Below, piece by piece: positions 11,428 to 23,060 of a stretch of DNA of 64,000 nt. Below the pieces are notes generated by a model that was not told the origin of the DNA, searched no databases, and saw only the letters and a program-made list of their open reading frames with translations. This DNA is from Diadema setosum (Eukaryota > Echinodermata > Echinoidea > Diadematoida > Diadematidae), in contig NC_092701.1 in the NCBI RefSeq assembly GCF_964275005.1, forward strand, positions 6,988,715 to 7,052,714. Direction: 5' to 3'. A program made the position numbers and the translations under genes. How positions within the stretch are numbered: the stretch's first letter is position 1; each line of letters opens with the position of its first letter.

Positions 11428-12649
11428 TATATGTATTAAATATATATATGTGTGTGTGTGTGTGTATTATATTATATATATAAGTTATAATGATATGATG
11501 AGAACCTGATAATAACAGTCATCATTGCCACTGTCTTCGCAGCCAGAGGAACAGAATTCTGGACCGCCGAGTTCAACTTTGGGACTGACCCCGAAGCAGC
11601 GCACATCGTCCTCACAGATACCCAGTGTCCTACGCTCGTTGTTCCCCTGGAAACCTGCATATCTCATAGCATTGACTTTGTGAGTATACACATCATGATT
11701 TATCGTTATCATCTTGACGTTATGCCCATTATATACACACACATTCATTCCGAGATGGAAATGCTCACAATAATAGGGTCTATATGGAATTAACCGAAAT
11801 TTTTAGACAAATCTTTGAAATGGATTGTCAAATTTTCCTTATACTTTCTAGCTAAGAGTGTTTCACAAATCTTTCTACATTAATGGATCCACATAACTGT
11901 TTTAAGTGATTGGAGACTTCCCTTTAAAGTGAGACTGAATAGAAATTCATCTCATGGAGCCACTTGGTGTAAAAACCCTGATGAATATTTGCACTTTTAG
12001 GTGGCTATAGTCTCGAACAGAGCCATTCTACACGTTTTACTACTTACACTATCATGATCATGTTTGAAGTCATGCTCACCTGAAGAAGAAATTGCCTTCA
12101 TCAATAATGTTAGACTGTGTGCTAATACCTAACAAATGTATTACAGTACTCTCCGCTTAATCGGGTACCGCTTAATCGGGTACATGGTACTCCGCTTAAT
12201 TGACAAATGAAACATTATGTAATATATCAGTATACCTGTCACCATAACAATGCTAATTGGTTGTTTATTCATTTTTTTACTCTCTTTCTTGGTAACCTTT
12301 ATTCAAGCAATGGTTCCACAATCTCAGTTCGTGCAAGTCACTCCGGGGCCAGTTCTTGTATGCCATCACCAAGGCCAATGTGAAGAATTCCAAGGAGTAC
12401 TACAAGCTGCCCACCATTATGGTGGCTGACGCATGTGCTATGGTGGCGGCGGTTTGCCGCGGCTCCGTGCAGGAGTCTACCCACACCGTCTGCAAGGTGG
12501 AGCTGGTAGGCAAGTACACCCGGGGCCAAATGGTCACCAACAAAATCAACACCCCGTGGATCCCCGACCTGGAAGGAACGGAGATTGAGGTCGTGACCAA
12601 ATTGAACATGGACTTTATGTACAAGCTGCTCAATGATGCTGTCGTTTGA
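9062..12649 (+). CDS. Nucleoside hydrolase (inosine-uridine type), 5'-truncated copy
   Basis: Three exons are visible: 9062-9249, 11543-11679 and 12308-12649 (stop TGA). Donors GTACGT and GTGAGT and both AG acceptors fit, and the codon phases agree with the complete copy at 35874-39466. The protein reads SEHAVQAL, then the family core VAIGPLTNLALA and IMGGNI, then EFNFGTDPEAA and PTLVVPLETC, and ends with the VELVGKYTRGQM block. Such enzymes hydrolyse the N-glycosidic bond of nucleosides to base and ribose. The N-terminal calcium-binding DxDxGxDD segment and the HGVDGLGD segment are missing: homology starts mid-exon at 9062, close to the edge of the inverted repeat, with no good acceptor or ATG. 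Downstream exons remain open. It may be a recent pseudogene or use unseen upstream exons. A polyadenylation signal AATAAA lies at 12779. Confidence 0.8.
9350..9690. mobile_element. Degenerate fold-back MITE
   Basis: It contains ATCGGTTTTGAAATGGCCGA and, in mirror order, AATATCTCAACCGATTG and TCTTTCATATTTCATAAGTG. These are the internal blocks of the MITE family at 43829-44219 and 46413-46803. The ends are eroded. It lies in the first intron of the truncated nucleoside hydrolase copy. Confidence 0.6.
9939..10447. mobile_element. MITE with GGTGTTAA-rich interior
   Basis: The ends ACACTGTAAAAA and TTTTTGCAGTGT form terminal inverted repeats. The interior (509 bp overall) is packed with GGTGTTAA and TTAACACC words in both orientations, giving many small hairpins. 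It is non-coding and intronic. Confidence 0.7.
10815..11480. repeat. AT microsatellites with three embedded hairpins
   Basis: TA runs sit at about 10820-10866, 10960-10986 and 11374-11440, followed by TG repeats to about 11465. Between them: a hairpin of TTGCAACTGATTGACAAATT and its near-complement at 10866-10922, a short hairpin TACTAGGACAA/TTGTCCTAGTA at about 11094-11126, and an element of about 245 bp (11128-11371) whose ends carry AAAAACCGATAAGTCCAT in opposite orientation. No gene is seen. Confidence 0.7.
12143..12205. repeat. CCGCTTAATCGGGTAC short tandem repeat
   Basis: CCGCTTAATCGGGTACC, CCGCTTAATCGGGTACA and a partial third CCGCTTAATTG lie in a row. The word resembles pogo/Tigger-type transposon ends; only this stump is present. 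A related hairpin with AATCGGGAC and GCCCGATT occurs at about 63405-63478. Confidence 0.45.
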
Positions 12650-13356
12650 CATCACCACTCGCTAAGTGCAATATGATGGGTACGGGTACTCCCTTTGAAT
12701 GTCTTTGCGGTCAGTACAAAGGTCGTAGCCTTCCTTGGCACATCATTGCTATACCGTTCAAATTGCATTCAATATCGAAATAAAGCTGTATGGACAGAAA
12801 TAACGAGTTATTGTAGATTAGGTTCACGATCCAAATCGCACAAGTTTGTGTGATTGTTTTTTTAATATTATTATTATTATTTTTTGGGCAAATAGACGCG
12901 AAGTTGACGCAATCAGCATCACGATACAAATCCTATGAAACACTGCGCTCAATTCTGAATTGATATATTCGCACCGCAACGAGTGTGTAAACGCTGGAGC
13001 AAAAACATTAATCTCGAGATTTTCTATCCCATCGTGCACTCCATCAAAGCGCACATCACATGTCAACATCGCGAGCGCGAACACAAGGGCAAGCACCAGC
13101 AAAGAGCATACAAGCGCACACAGTCGAAGCGCACTTGGTGCGCTTTTATCATACTCTTTAGCCGCATTCACACATACAAATAAATGCGAGATAACGATCG
13201 TGATCAAAATCTCGAGATTTTTGTAAGCGTTCACACGGACAGAAATATCCTTCTCTAACTGCCGATCGCGATAATTTGCCAACAAACATGCGCATGCATA
13301 ACATATCTGCCAAAATGTGCACACAGCGCGCTTTTACACTGCGTGCGCTTCTCTTT

Positions 13357-13872
13357 CGGCGTGTTTCTACAGAGAATCCGATACAATTGGAATTTTGTAA
13401 ACGCGTAATTAGCAGATCGGGGTTGTTTCCACAGGAAGTATTTAATCGGTTAGAATCCCATTCTACGCCTGTATGCAGTTGTTACCGGATGTCTGGAAAG
13501 TTGACTTTGTGTTGTGGGTAAATAAACATTCATCTTGACGACTGGTACGATTGCCGATCGAGGGTTTTTTACAGTCTAGTTTAACACTGTGTCTGATGAA
13601 GCACGATGACGTCAATTGTGACTTCAGATAAAACATCCAGGTCATACCACGACCTCACAATCAGCTAGCTGTATCGGGTTATTGAACCTGGCTTGTTTCG
13701 ACAGCGCTGAAACGGGGAACTGACCCGGAAAGAACTACCTCTGGAGACGGTTACAATAATCGGAATCGGAATCGGAATCTGAAAGAAACCGATAATGGTG
13801 CGTTTCTACAGGCTCTTCTATCGGATACAATCCGATAGACCCGGAATTTTGGGTTCTGTAGAAACACGCTGT
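13357..13872. mobile_element. MITE with GTGTTTCTACAG ends
   Basis: The left end CGGCGTGTTTCTACAG mirrors the right end CTGTAGAAACACGCTG. Inside, an AATCGG repeat (about 13757-13780) and CGGATACAATCCGATAG form secondary hairpins. About 516 bp, non-coding. Confidence 0.7.
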
Positions 13873-13892
13873 TTGTCATTTTGTTCTTGGGC

Positions 13893-14369
13893 TTAAAGGA
13901 GACTACCGGATGATTTTTAGATTTTTACATTTGAACAACTATAAATCAGTTATACTGAGGACAGAGTTTCAGAATTTGTGATGATTAGGATGAAGAATAA
14001 GAATATTTTCAAAATTTAGAACAAATTGCAATGAACAAGGATGATGACATGGCAGAGTCACCATAAGAATGCACGAGTTGGGGCTCAAGGAAGCAGAACA
14101 AAAGAAGAAGGCATGCATAGATTATACACAGGTGAACTCGCAAGCAAGCGATATTGTAATGGAATTACATTGCTACATTTCTGAAATATTATGTGAACCT
14201 CCTATGTCATCATCCTTGTTCAATATAATTTGTTTAAGATTTTTTAAAGTATTGTTTCTCTGCTCAAGAACCACAATAAATTCCATAAATCTATACATGG
14301 AGTTGTTGATTTAAGTACTAGGCCCTACATGATGTGAAATTATGAAAATCGTCTGGAATGTCCCTTTAA
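13893..14369. mobile_element. MITE with TTAAAGGAGACTACCGGATG ends
   Basis: The left end TTAAAGGAGACTACCGGA mirrors the right end TCTGGAATGTCCCTTTAA. The terminal TTAA may be the target. 477 bp, no credible coding frame. Confidence 0.7.
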
Positions 14370-15661
14370 TTGGTGTAATGCACGCGCTGTTGTTGTGGTG
14401 TGCACGCTAATTGTGACACGTGCGCTTTGAATGATGGGATATAGAATCCTGCTACTTGCTCCAGCGTTCTTACGTTCACCACGGGTCAAATAATCTGCGA
14501 TACTGTAATTCAGAAATAAGCGCAAGATTTCTTGGGATTTGCATCAGGATGTTTATCGCGATAATAAGTGGGATTTCTGTGTCCACACGGGCAAAAATCT
14601 CGAGATTTCGATCGCGATGCAACTATCGAGACTTAATTGTATCCAGTTAATTTGCCTCCGTGTGAATCCCACTGATGGTCCAAGTTTACTGAATTTCAGG
14701 CATGAGCAGTTTCGTCTTATCACGATAGATTGCATGTCAGTTAGCTGGATATATCTGTTCGTGTGAACGACTAAAAAAAAAAAAAAAAAAAATCTCGAGA
14801 TTTTGATCGCCATTGTTATCCCGCTATTTTGTCTACATGAATGCGGCTATTGCCACCCAAAAGTTTCAATATTTTTTTTTTAAAGAAAAATAGACGCAGC
14901 TCTGATAGCGACCCAAATATCCATTTTTTTAAACAATAAGAACGGCACTATTGTTGCTAGCAGCATCATGGTATTTGCTCGTTCAAGCTTTATACCAAAT
15001 TACGCATCAAAATTTAAAGGTAGACAAGGAATTCTGTATATAGTCAGATTTACGACTTGGACTCATTGTATGACTTCATTCTTCTCAGGGAGACTGAATG
15101 ATACATTACGTTAAAAAAAAAATCAGATGAAGATTCATGTGGTATGCCATTGATTATTTGATACATGGGGTTATTTGATTGTGCAGGCGTAATATACTAG
15201 TAACCTAATGGGCATTAGAAAGGAAAAAAAATCATTATTATGTTCATTTTTTCATGTTTTATAAGGGTAAGACCTATACTACTCTTTCGAAATATTCATT
15301 ATGATCTTTCTTTTAATCTAATATATGCTGTCTTTTTCTTTCTCTTGTACAAAAGCATTCATTTATCGTTTGATTTCTTTTTATCATTTTGTCATTTAGT
15401 GTTTTCGTGACCGATTATACTATAATTTTTCAATACAGCGCAACTTGTTTCCTAAGAGGTCGGATATAACAAAACCCTCTTAAAACAAAGTTAAATCTTT
15501 TCTGTCACACCTCCTTACACTCCTTTGTTTTTGTGCTCTTATATAAAGAGAAACCTAATACAACTATCACGGCAATTGCCATGATTTGAAAGGTCCTCGT
15601 TATAACGAGGTTCCAATGTACTATATACCTCATCTTCCCCTTCTCTTTCCCGTAAATAATC

Positions 15662-16213
15662 TTAAAGGACAAGTCCACCTTCATTGTTACATGTGAATTG
15701 AGTGAATGCTACAACATTAGTAGGACACATCACTGAAAGTTTGGGGGAAATCGGACAATCTGTTCCAAAGTTATGAACTTTTAAAATATCTGTGCAGTCA
15801 CTTCTGGATGAGAAGACTACTACAGTGTATGATGTCACATGCGTACAACGATATCAGGAAAATAAAAAGAGAATTTCACAAAACTTTTACTTTTTCAATA
15901 AAGGGCACATTTCTTCGACTTGCTACTGACGTATGTTGAAGGCAATATTATTGCCCCTGCCTTCTGAAAGAGAGAAGTCGAGTTTTCTTTTGTTATGGGA
16001 GAAAAGTGAAAATATGTTGAATTTTCTTTATTCTTTCTTTATATCGTTGTACCCATCTGACATCACAAGGTATAGTAGTCTCATCCAGCCGTGACTGAGC
16101 GGAAACTTTTGAACGGATTGTCCGATTTTCCTCAAACACTCACTGATGTGTTCTACTATTGTTGCTGCATTCACTCAACCCACATGTCTATGAAGGTGAA
16201 CTTGTCCTTCAAG
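15662..16213. mobile_element. Fold-back MITE, AAAGGACAAGTCCACC type
   Basis: The left end TTAAAGGACAAGTCCACCTT mirrors the right end AAGGTGAACTTGTCCTT. The subterminal ACACATCACTGAAAGTTTG and its mirror around CACTGATGTGT are shared with the element at 56865-57435, so the two belong to one family. Confidence 0.8.
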
Positions 16214-16517
16214 TGTTAGTGTTGTGATAGTAAACTTCAAGATGGCATAACTTTGAAATGCATAGTAAAGAGAGATCAAAGGCTATGTTGTTTTACTTCT
16301 TCTAAAGCAGTACCTGTATATGTTTGCTCGCTATTGGAGTCACATACACAATGGCTCACAGGCAGAATGTTACATATCTAGTGAAGCTTTTATGCTCACT
16401 TAATAAAGTCATAATTTCCTGTAAAAGTGAAAATTTTGCTCTGATTTGCTAGCACTTGAACAATTTTAATGAAATCAAATTTTGTATCTTTACAACAGAG
16501 ACTGTGTTTGTACATAA

Positions 16518-16990
16518 TTCAAGGGAAACGAAAACCCAGATATAAATGTGAATGGACTGAACGCAATATTAGTGCATGCAAACACGTTGGAATCAGTGAA
16601 ATTTTGAGGAAAATCAGACAATTGAGTAAAAATTTACAATTTTTTTTTAATCTTTAGTGCCATCATCGCTTGATAACAGTTCATGGTATCATTGTGGATG
16701 ATATAAAGAAAATATAAGAATTTCATAGAATTTCAATTCTCCATTTCATTATCCATTTGTACTGACATACATTTGTGTGTTATGGGTAATACAGTACACC
16801 TGTATTACCTCCTGGTTTCTGGAAGAGTTTAGCCAAGTGGTCTTTCATTATGCAAGAAAAGTGAAAATATGTTGATTTTTCTTTATATTTTCTTTATACT
16901 GTTATTCATAATGATGTCATAAACTGTAGTTCTCTCCTTATTCACCGACAACAGCACGGAAACTTTTAAAATTCATATTGAGGTTCCCCT
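16518..16990. mobile_element. Degenerate copy of the same fold-back MITE family
   Basis: It begins with AAGGGAAACGAAAACCCAGA and carries TTTGAGGAAAATCAGACAAT and AAAGTGAAAATATGTTGA, which align with the neighbouring element at 15662-16213 and with 56865-57435. The right end is lost. Confidence 0.55.
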
Positions 16991-17011
16991 GTACAGTTGT
17001 ATTAAAAATCG

Positions 17012-17310
17012 AGCATCCTGGCACAGTGGATAAGGCTTAAGGCTTGCAATCAAAAGATCCCTAGTTCATGACCCCACCGCGTTTGAGCATCTCTGGACAA
17101 GGTCTGAATGTCTTTCTTGGTTATTTTCTTCTTCAAACCTTTGTCTTTATGTCATGACCCAAAGTATAAATGTGTATTCCATTTTTTATGCTGTATGGAG
17201 TAAGATTCAAAATCTACAAAAATAACATTTGCACCCAGAGAAATTTCACAGAAGAGCAATAATAGGTGGTTGGGTGCCTTAAACCAATAATAAACCAATA
17301 AATTCTGCTA
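17012..17310 (+). mobile_element. tRNA-derived SINE
   Basis: The head carries an A-box-like TGGCACAGTGGATAAGG (about 17019-17035) and, about 43 bases on, a B-box-like AGTTCATGACCCC (17062-17075), the internal RNA polymerase III promoter arrangement. A body of about 200 bp follows, ending in repeated AATAAACCAATAAA. It cannot fold into a working tRNA, so this is a SINE and not a tRNA gene. Confidence 0.65.
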
Positions 17311-17460
17311 CAACTGAAGAACATGTGTACTACAATATTGTATGTTCCCTACTTACAAGGTGCATGTACTTGTCTATTGTATGTCTGTGTGTATGATGTG
17401 TCCATGTTCATTTTTCTACACAATAAACCAGTAGAAGGGCAGCTACCAAGTTGCTACAAT

Positions 17461-17761
17461 AGGTGTTTTCACATCAGCTCGATAAAAATCCAAGCTCGAG
17501 ATATTTTTCGCGATCGCAAATTAGCGCACTATTTCATTTCCTATTCACATCAGCCCGAACATTATCAAATAGAGCACTAGTTCGCATTAATTATCCTATT
17601 TCGGAAATTTCCCAAGTTGGACTCGAGAAATTTTCTCGATCAATTAGCCCGCTAATTTGTATTCACATTATCAATTAGCACGCTATTTCGTGATCGGGTT
17701 AATTTCCCAAGTCAGAAAATAGCGCGCTATTTCGAAACATCGGGCTGATGTGAAAACGCCT
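17461..17761. mobile_element. MITE with AGGTGTTTTCACATCAGC ends
   Basis: The left end AGGTGTTTTCACATCAGC mirrors the right end GCTGATGTGAAAACGCCT. AAT flanks both sides and may be a short target duplication. About 301 bp, GCGC- and CGAT-rich, non-coding. Confidence 0.8.
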
Positions 17762-17769
17762 AATATATA

Positions 17770-19060
17770 TTTCTCGCACCAATAAGTATATAATCATTTT
17801 TACGCATAAAAGATGAAAGGAAGAGATTGTAATGCATTATTAATGTCCAACAACTTTTATTGGTTGCACCAAAATTTCACTGTGACACACCTTCACGGTT
17901 TCTGACAATTTAATTGTCGACAGCCCTGCCAGGTTTGTAATTAGTACTCTGATATCATCCATACAATTAACAATGAATTTTTGACAAAGAAGCAGAAGAA
18001 AAAATGCATGTGTTGTTCATATGGACAGTAAAACAAATTCTGAGACTCTGATAGTGACAAGTATGCATATATTTTACCATTCTGACAGTGACGTATAGTT
18101 GTTCTGGGCAGTTAAGTGGCATTGTAGTTCTCCATCATCCTAAAATGTAAATACTGATCGATTTGCATCATCTCACAAACTAACACTCTTATGCTCATAT
18201 TTGCACCATTTGTAATGACCGTTTCAAAACAACTCTTTTTTCTTTATTTTTTTCTTTCGTATATCTTCATTTTTTACATACCACAGGAGGTAAAGGCAGT
18301 AACCAGGGCATATTTCAGAAAGAGTTAAGGCACAAAAGCACACACACACACATATAATGATAGGGAATGAAATTTCATTGCCAACATTCATAGCAAATTA
18401 CATGCGTTACTCATAATACCCTGAATGCATAAAAAAAAGAAGACAAAAGAACTGGTAATCATGTCAATAGTAGGCCATCACTCATCTTTGTATTCATCAC
18501 TTTGCTGAAGATCATATCACCCCTCCCCACCCCCATCCCCCCCCCCCCAAAAAAAAAAAAATCCCTTTGTACAACTCCATTAATTCTTTTCCACCTATAG
18601 CAGGAGTTCACAATGTCATACATCAAGATATTGAGTACTGTAAATGTGTCTCTTTGCCTGTCCCTGAGTGGAGGTCGCAGTGGTGACGTCTATCACACCT
18701 TTCCTTACTCTGCTATGGCCATGTTAATTATCACTCTTTCTGGTAAAGATATCTAACTACTGGCATAGTTGGCTAATCCCAGGACTCCAACTACCCCCTG
18801 ACTTGCCTCTTAGACGTTGACTTCCAAGCAAGGAAATCGAAATGTGATTCTAACTGGCATATTGGGTGGAATGAATGAGTAGAGCTCCCCCACTTATACG
18901 GACTGGTAGTACTGTAGATACTGTTTATTGTCAAGACTGTGGGTGAAGATGTGCTGATAACACAAATCTCCAGCACTATATTCAGGAAAGACATCAGCAG
19001 CGGACGTATGCATGCAGACGGTGCAACTACATGTTCATTAGCAGTCATTCTTCAAATCTG
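17770..19060. other. No gene recognised
   Basis: AT-rich sequence with a C-run/A-run stretch near 18535-18560. I see no domain, exon or clear repeat boundary here. Confidence 0.4.
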
Positions 19061-19079
19061 GCTCGACACTTTAGGATGC

Positions 19080-19920
19080 AACATTCCAGTCCCCCATCCC
19101 ACATAGCATGAATAACCTTGAAGAATAACCCTCCATCATCAAACATGCCCACAGCTTCTACGTGCAGAGAAGCAGCCTCACAAACAACCTATCTCAGGCA
19201 TCCGTCTATTACATCCCTATAATTTCTGTGAAATCTTTGCCTGATACTTTGGTTGAACCAACACCTCCCCCTAAGAATCATCCTGGATCTGTGTTAACCA
19301 GCTGCCAGAGCATGCAGTCCTACAACGTCCGGAAGCCAAAACGGTGTCACTCTTCGCATCCTCAACTACTTCGCCTTCACCCTTTATGATGATGCAGTCC
19401 TTAGCAAGAGAAGACTATGACTCAGACAATCATGACGATAAGGAAGCAGAATAAAGACCAGAAATCAAGGAAGTGCAAAGAGGATACCACATTTCTTTCA
19501 ATTACACAGAGACACATCATCAATTACTTCTCACATGGTAAACTGATAAGAGAAACTGACACATCACTCTAGTCCCCCATCCCACACAGCATTAATGGTT
19601 CCAAAGAACAACGCTCCACCATCAAACAAGCTAACAACTTCTATTGAGTACTGCAGTACTCGTACAAACAACCTATCTCAGCATCCATCTACGACATCCC
19701 TGCAATTACTATGAAATCTTCACCTAACACTTTGGTTGAACCAACACTTCCTCCAAAATCATGCAGACTTACGACGTTTGGAAGCCCAATGGTGTCTGTC
19801 ACTGCATCCCAAACTCCCACACCTTCATCCCCAGGCAGACAGGAAAACCTAATTCTATGATGATGCAGTCCTTCGCTAGGAAAGATGAATTAAGACTTAG
19901 ATGATCATTACGCTAAGGAA
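19080..19920 (+). repeat. Tandem duplication leading into the transposon array
   Basis: About 19080-19450 and 19566-19915 share an ordered series of words: CCCCCATCCCACA, ACAACCTATCTCA, CATCC, TTTGGTTGAACCAACAC, ATGATGATGCAGTCCTT. They form a direct repeat of about 490-bp period with roughly 80 percent similarity by eye. The second member runs directly into the transposase-like block beginning GAAGCTGTAATCAGG, so it is probably part of that element's 5' portion. Confidence 0.6.
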
Positions 19921-21660
19921 GCTGTAATCAGGTATTGCTCAATTCAGCCATCATATTTTACATTATGGACTGACTGGCCTGTCAAGGTCTTTCATGATTT
20001 ATGCCAATTCGACATCATTTACCTAAATGGTACAGAGGGGGAAGTGAAAACATGGTACATCCGTACTGCAGAAAGATCAAGTCAGGGGGAACACTACAAT
20101 ATAAACCCCCTCGAAGAGAATTTTTGGACAGACTTTCACGCTTAACCGAACAAGAATTTGAAAGTGGTGTATGCGACAATGCCCCTAGTAAGACAATTTT
20201 ACAGAAAATTGGATCTGAATATCGTGAGTCATTACACCCTGCAAACTCTGAAGGACAAGGTTTAATTGAGATAATAAAAAAAAAAGAAGCTTCTTCTGAA
20301 GGTCTTCCGAAGGGAAAGGAAAGCTGTAATCAGGTATTGCTCAATTCAGCCATCATATTTGACGTTATGGACTGACTGGCCTGTCAAGGTCTTTCAAGAT
20401 TTATGCCAATTTGACATCATTTACCTATAAATGGTACAGAGGGGGAAGTGAAAGCATGGTATATCCGTAATGCAGACAGATTGAGTCGGGGAACGCTACA
20501 ATATAAACCCCCTCAAAGAGAATTTTTGGACAGACTTTCACGCTTAACCGAAGGAGAATTTGAAAGTGGTGTACGTGACAATGCCCCTAGTAAGACAATT
20601 TTACAGAAAATTCGATCTGAATATCGTGAGTCATTACGCCCTGCAAACTCTAAAGTACAAGGTTTAATCGACATAATAAAAAAAGAAACTGTAATTAGGT
20701 ATTGCTCAATTCAGCCATCATATTTGATGTTATGGACTGACTAGTCTGTAAAGGTATTTCAAGATTAGTGCGAAGCCATCAGATTTCGGCTTAGCAACAA
20801 TTCATGAACATTGTATGTGCAAGTCATTTAATGAAACGAGCATCACATGTATGCTCAGCAAAATACAGAAAGGACAAGATTGGAATGTTTTGGATCTGGG
20901 GACTTTTACGATGCCAAAATCTTCATCAGCTGACTTAAAGTAATAAAATCCATTGCTGTCAAAACTCTCAGTAAGAATGAGTCATTGAACTGCAATGTTA
21001 CACGTAAAGTTGTGATTAACTCTGAGGAAAATCTTTTAGCACAGATACACTTCCAAGGTTGCCAATGTCACTCAAAGGTGGAAGTGAACTGCAATCTCCT
21101 TTTATGTCACTGTTTGAAAAATGCTTCAGAGAAGTTGATCAATACAATGATCTTTGCATCGACAGTGAGCAGTCATGTCCTAAACCGAACCATTACTACA
21201 ATCCGTCATTTTTAGAGTCGCTGAAAAACCAGTTTCATGTTACAATTCACTTATGGTCACCTATCAGGAAAGGCCCGCCGTGAAATCCTTGGAAGAGGGG
21301 AGGATGTGAAGATGTGTCCCGAAGATCAAGTCAGGGGGAACGCCACAATATAAAACCCCCTCGAAGAGAATTTTTAGACAGACTCTCACGCTTAACCGAA
21401 CAAGAATTTGAAGGTGGTGTATGTGACAATGCCCCTAGTAAGACAATTTTAGAGAAAATTGGATCTGAATATTGTGAGTCATTACACCCTGCAAAATTTG
21501 AAGTACAAGGTTTAATTGAGATAATAAAAAAGAAGCATTATCCGAAGGGAAATAAGAAGCTGTAATCAGGTATCGGTCAATTCAGCCATCATATTTGATG
21601 GTATGGACTGACTGGTCTGTCAAGGTCTTTCATGATTTATGTAAATATGACATCATTTAC
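19920..21660 (+). mobile_element. Three partial copies of a transposase-like element
   Basis: Copies of one block lie at about 20094-20345, 20488-20745 and 21320-21610. Each reads REFLDRLSRLTEQEFESG, a lysine/serine stretch ending QGLIEIIKK, then VIRYCSIQPSYLM and LWTDWPVKVF. A downstream block at about 20770-20940 reads KPSDFGLATIHEH-like and ends SKSSSAD. A C-terminal block at about 21060-21285 reads PFMSLFEKCFREVDQYND and ends HLWSPI. The order suggests one ancestral protein of a DNA transposon, related by eye to MULE/NOF-like transposases. Each copy is internally deleted or frame-broken, so none is active. Confidence 0.6.
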
Positions 21661-21759
21661 CTAGATGCCTACAAATTTTGCGTTTTCTCTTTTTTAAGCT
21701 TACAATCTTTACTTTGTTAGATTGGCAGCTTTAGGCTCGGTAAACAATGTTCGGTCCCG

Positions 21760-22435
21760 ATCCCACGTAGTCTCGATATTTCATACCCGTTTCGTGCTAC
21801 TCCAGTGCATGCATGCATGCAGCAGTGACGTGCAGGCACAACATACACATACAGCGAGTGCCTATGTACAGCATCGTCACTGAGCTGGCACACTGTACAA
21901 CCAGTCGCGCATCACACGCTGTTCACGCCATTCAAGCTTGAGGTTTGTTTCACAGTTACACTTTTGTATTGTTTATTCGGGCCATATACATTGTTTTCGT
22001 AATTTCGTAATTCTTCACCGATGGCTGGACCGATGCCATATAACTTCGAACCGCAATATTCTGCAGCAGAGATGGAAGCCCGAATTCAGCATAGATCTAC
22101 AACAAGTAACGTTAGTAGTAGTAGTACGTCAAGCGTTGACAGGGATGATGACCCGCCTGCACCGCCAGCACCTGTCCCTCTTCCGGATCGCATGAACGGA
22201 AACTGGTGGTGCCACTGTGAACATTGCATTCCGCTGGATTCCCCATAGCAGTGCCGTTGCTGCCATGAAGAGGAGAGTTGTCGTCCGCTGATCAATGAAG
22301 AAAAGTGTAAATGTATAACACTTCACAAGGACTTCCCAAAGGTCTGTCTGGTTCCCGCAGTTCTCAGAGCCACACTTATAGCGCGTGGGGACATCAGAGG
22401 ACACGACAGAAGAGGTGTTTAATGTGGAAACACAA
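21760..22435 (+). pseudogene. P2X7 C-terminal-like cysteine-rich domain, copy 1
   Basis: From ATG 22021 the frame reads PYNFEPQYSAAEMEAR, a serine/aspartate/proline linker, then NWWCHCEHCIPLDS, CCHEEESC, CKC, LHKDFPKVCL and LRATLIARGDIRG. The spacing of W, C, H and the late FPKVCL motif matches the zinc-binding cytoplasmic ballast domain at the C-terminus of P2X7 receptors (P2RX7_C family), which in invertebrates also occurs in many stand-alone proteins. No P2X channel domain is present. A TAG at 22246-22248 interrupts the domain where copy 2 has TTG. About 260 bp of upstream sequence is not shared with copy 2. It runs on into transposon sequence (FNVETPKTYKE) at about 22420. Confidence 0.7.
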
Positions 22436-22680
22436 AAAAACATACAAGGAACGCTGCCCCAGAATACTAACTGGTAGTGTGAAGCCATCAGATTTCGGCT
22501 TAGCAACAATTCATGTACACTGTATGTGCAAGTCATTTAATGAAACGAACATCACACATATGCTTTGCAAATTACAGAAAGAACTACAAGATTGGGATGT
22601 TTTGGATCGGGGAAGTTTTACCATGTCAAAATCATCATCAGCTGACTAAAGTAAGAAAGTCAATTGATGTCATAACTCTC
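22420..22680 (+). mobile_element. Transposase-like element, post-core block
   Basis: Reads VETPKTYKERCPRILTGS, KPSDFGLATIHVHCMCKS, then QDWDVLDRGSFTMSKSS and a stop. The same block follows the P2X7-like domain in copy 2 (28820-28990) and appears alone at 20770-20940, 25285-25470 and 26940-27120. Confidence 0.55.
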
Positions 22681-22779
22681 AGTTGAATGAGTCACAATGG
22701 CAGCGGCGGAGTAAGCTCGCGTGTGAAGGAGCCAGTGGAAATTTCTGAAAATGAGACCTCATTTTAAGGGTTTTTTAAC

Positions 22780-23060
22780 ATGAAAGGGAAAGGAGCCAAG
22801 CCCAAGACAAAACTTAATCCAAAAAGCTGTACAGGTGACTCTCCTGCCAGAAAGAATGAGTCAGACAATGTAATATATCACTATTGCAAATTCCAGACAT
22901 TCTTGGTAAACCTGTGGATAACGAACGATTTATTGCTCATGAAGATTTTATATGCACATGATACCTCTGAGAAAGATCAATGTCAAGTTGGAGGAGAAAA
23001 ATCTGTCGACCCAGCAGGCGGTTCCAACACCGACAGGCCCAGCCTTCACCCAGGTTAGGG
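22780..23060 (+). mobile_element. Short unplaced segment, transposon-related
   Basis: Contains TGTGGATAACGAAC, GCTCATGAAGAT and CACATGATACCTCTGAGAAAG, words repeated at about 24410-24480 and 27205-27270, so it belongs to the C-terminal side of the repeated transposase-like element. The preceding 22690-22780 holds nothing I recognise. Confidence 0.45.

Larger units (their letters stand above)
12930..14870. mobile_element. Nested fold-back complex with two MITEs inside
   Basis: Blocks near 12970-13090 (ACGCTGGAGCAA, TCTATCCCATC, TCAAAGCGCAC) recur inverted near 14390-14480, and TCTCGAGATTTT occurs at both sides (about 13010, 13210, 14590 and 14790). This outer fold-back therefore brackets the separate MITEs at 13357-13872 and 13893-14369. 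No coding gene is seen; open frames here are mirror artefacts of the repeat. Confidence 0.6.

Noticed and set aside
12824-13324. 166-codon minus-strand frame
   Set aside because: It lies within the outer fold-back arm, has no domain, and the opposite strand is also open.
18791-19048. 85-codon minus-strand frame
   Set aside because: No recognisable domain, no splice context and no paralogue in the window.
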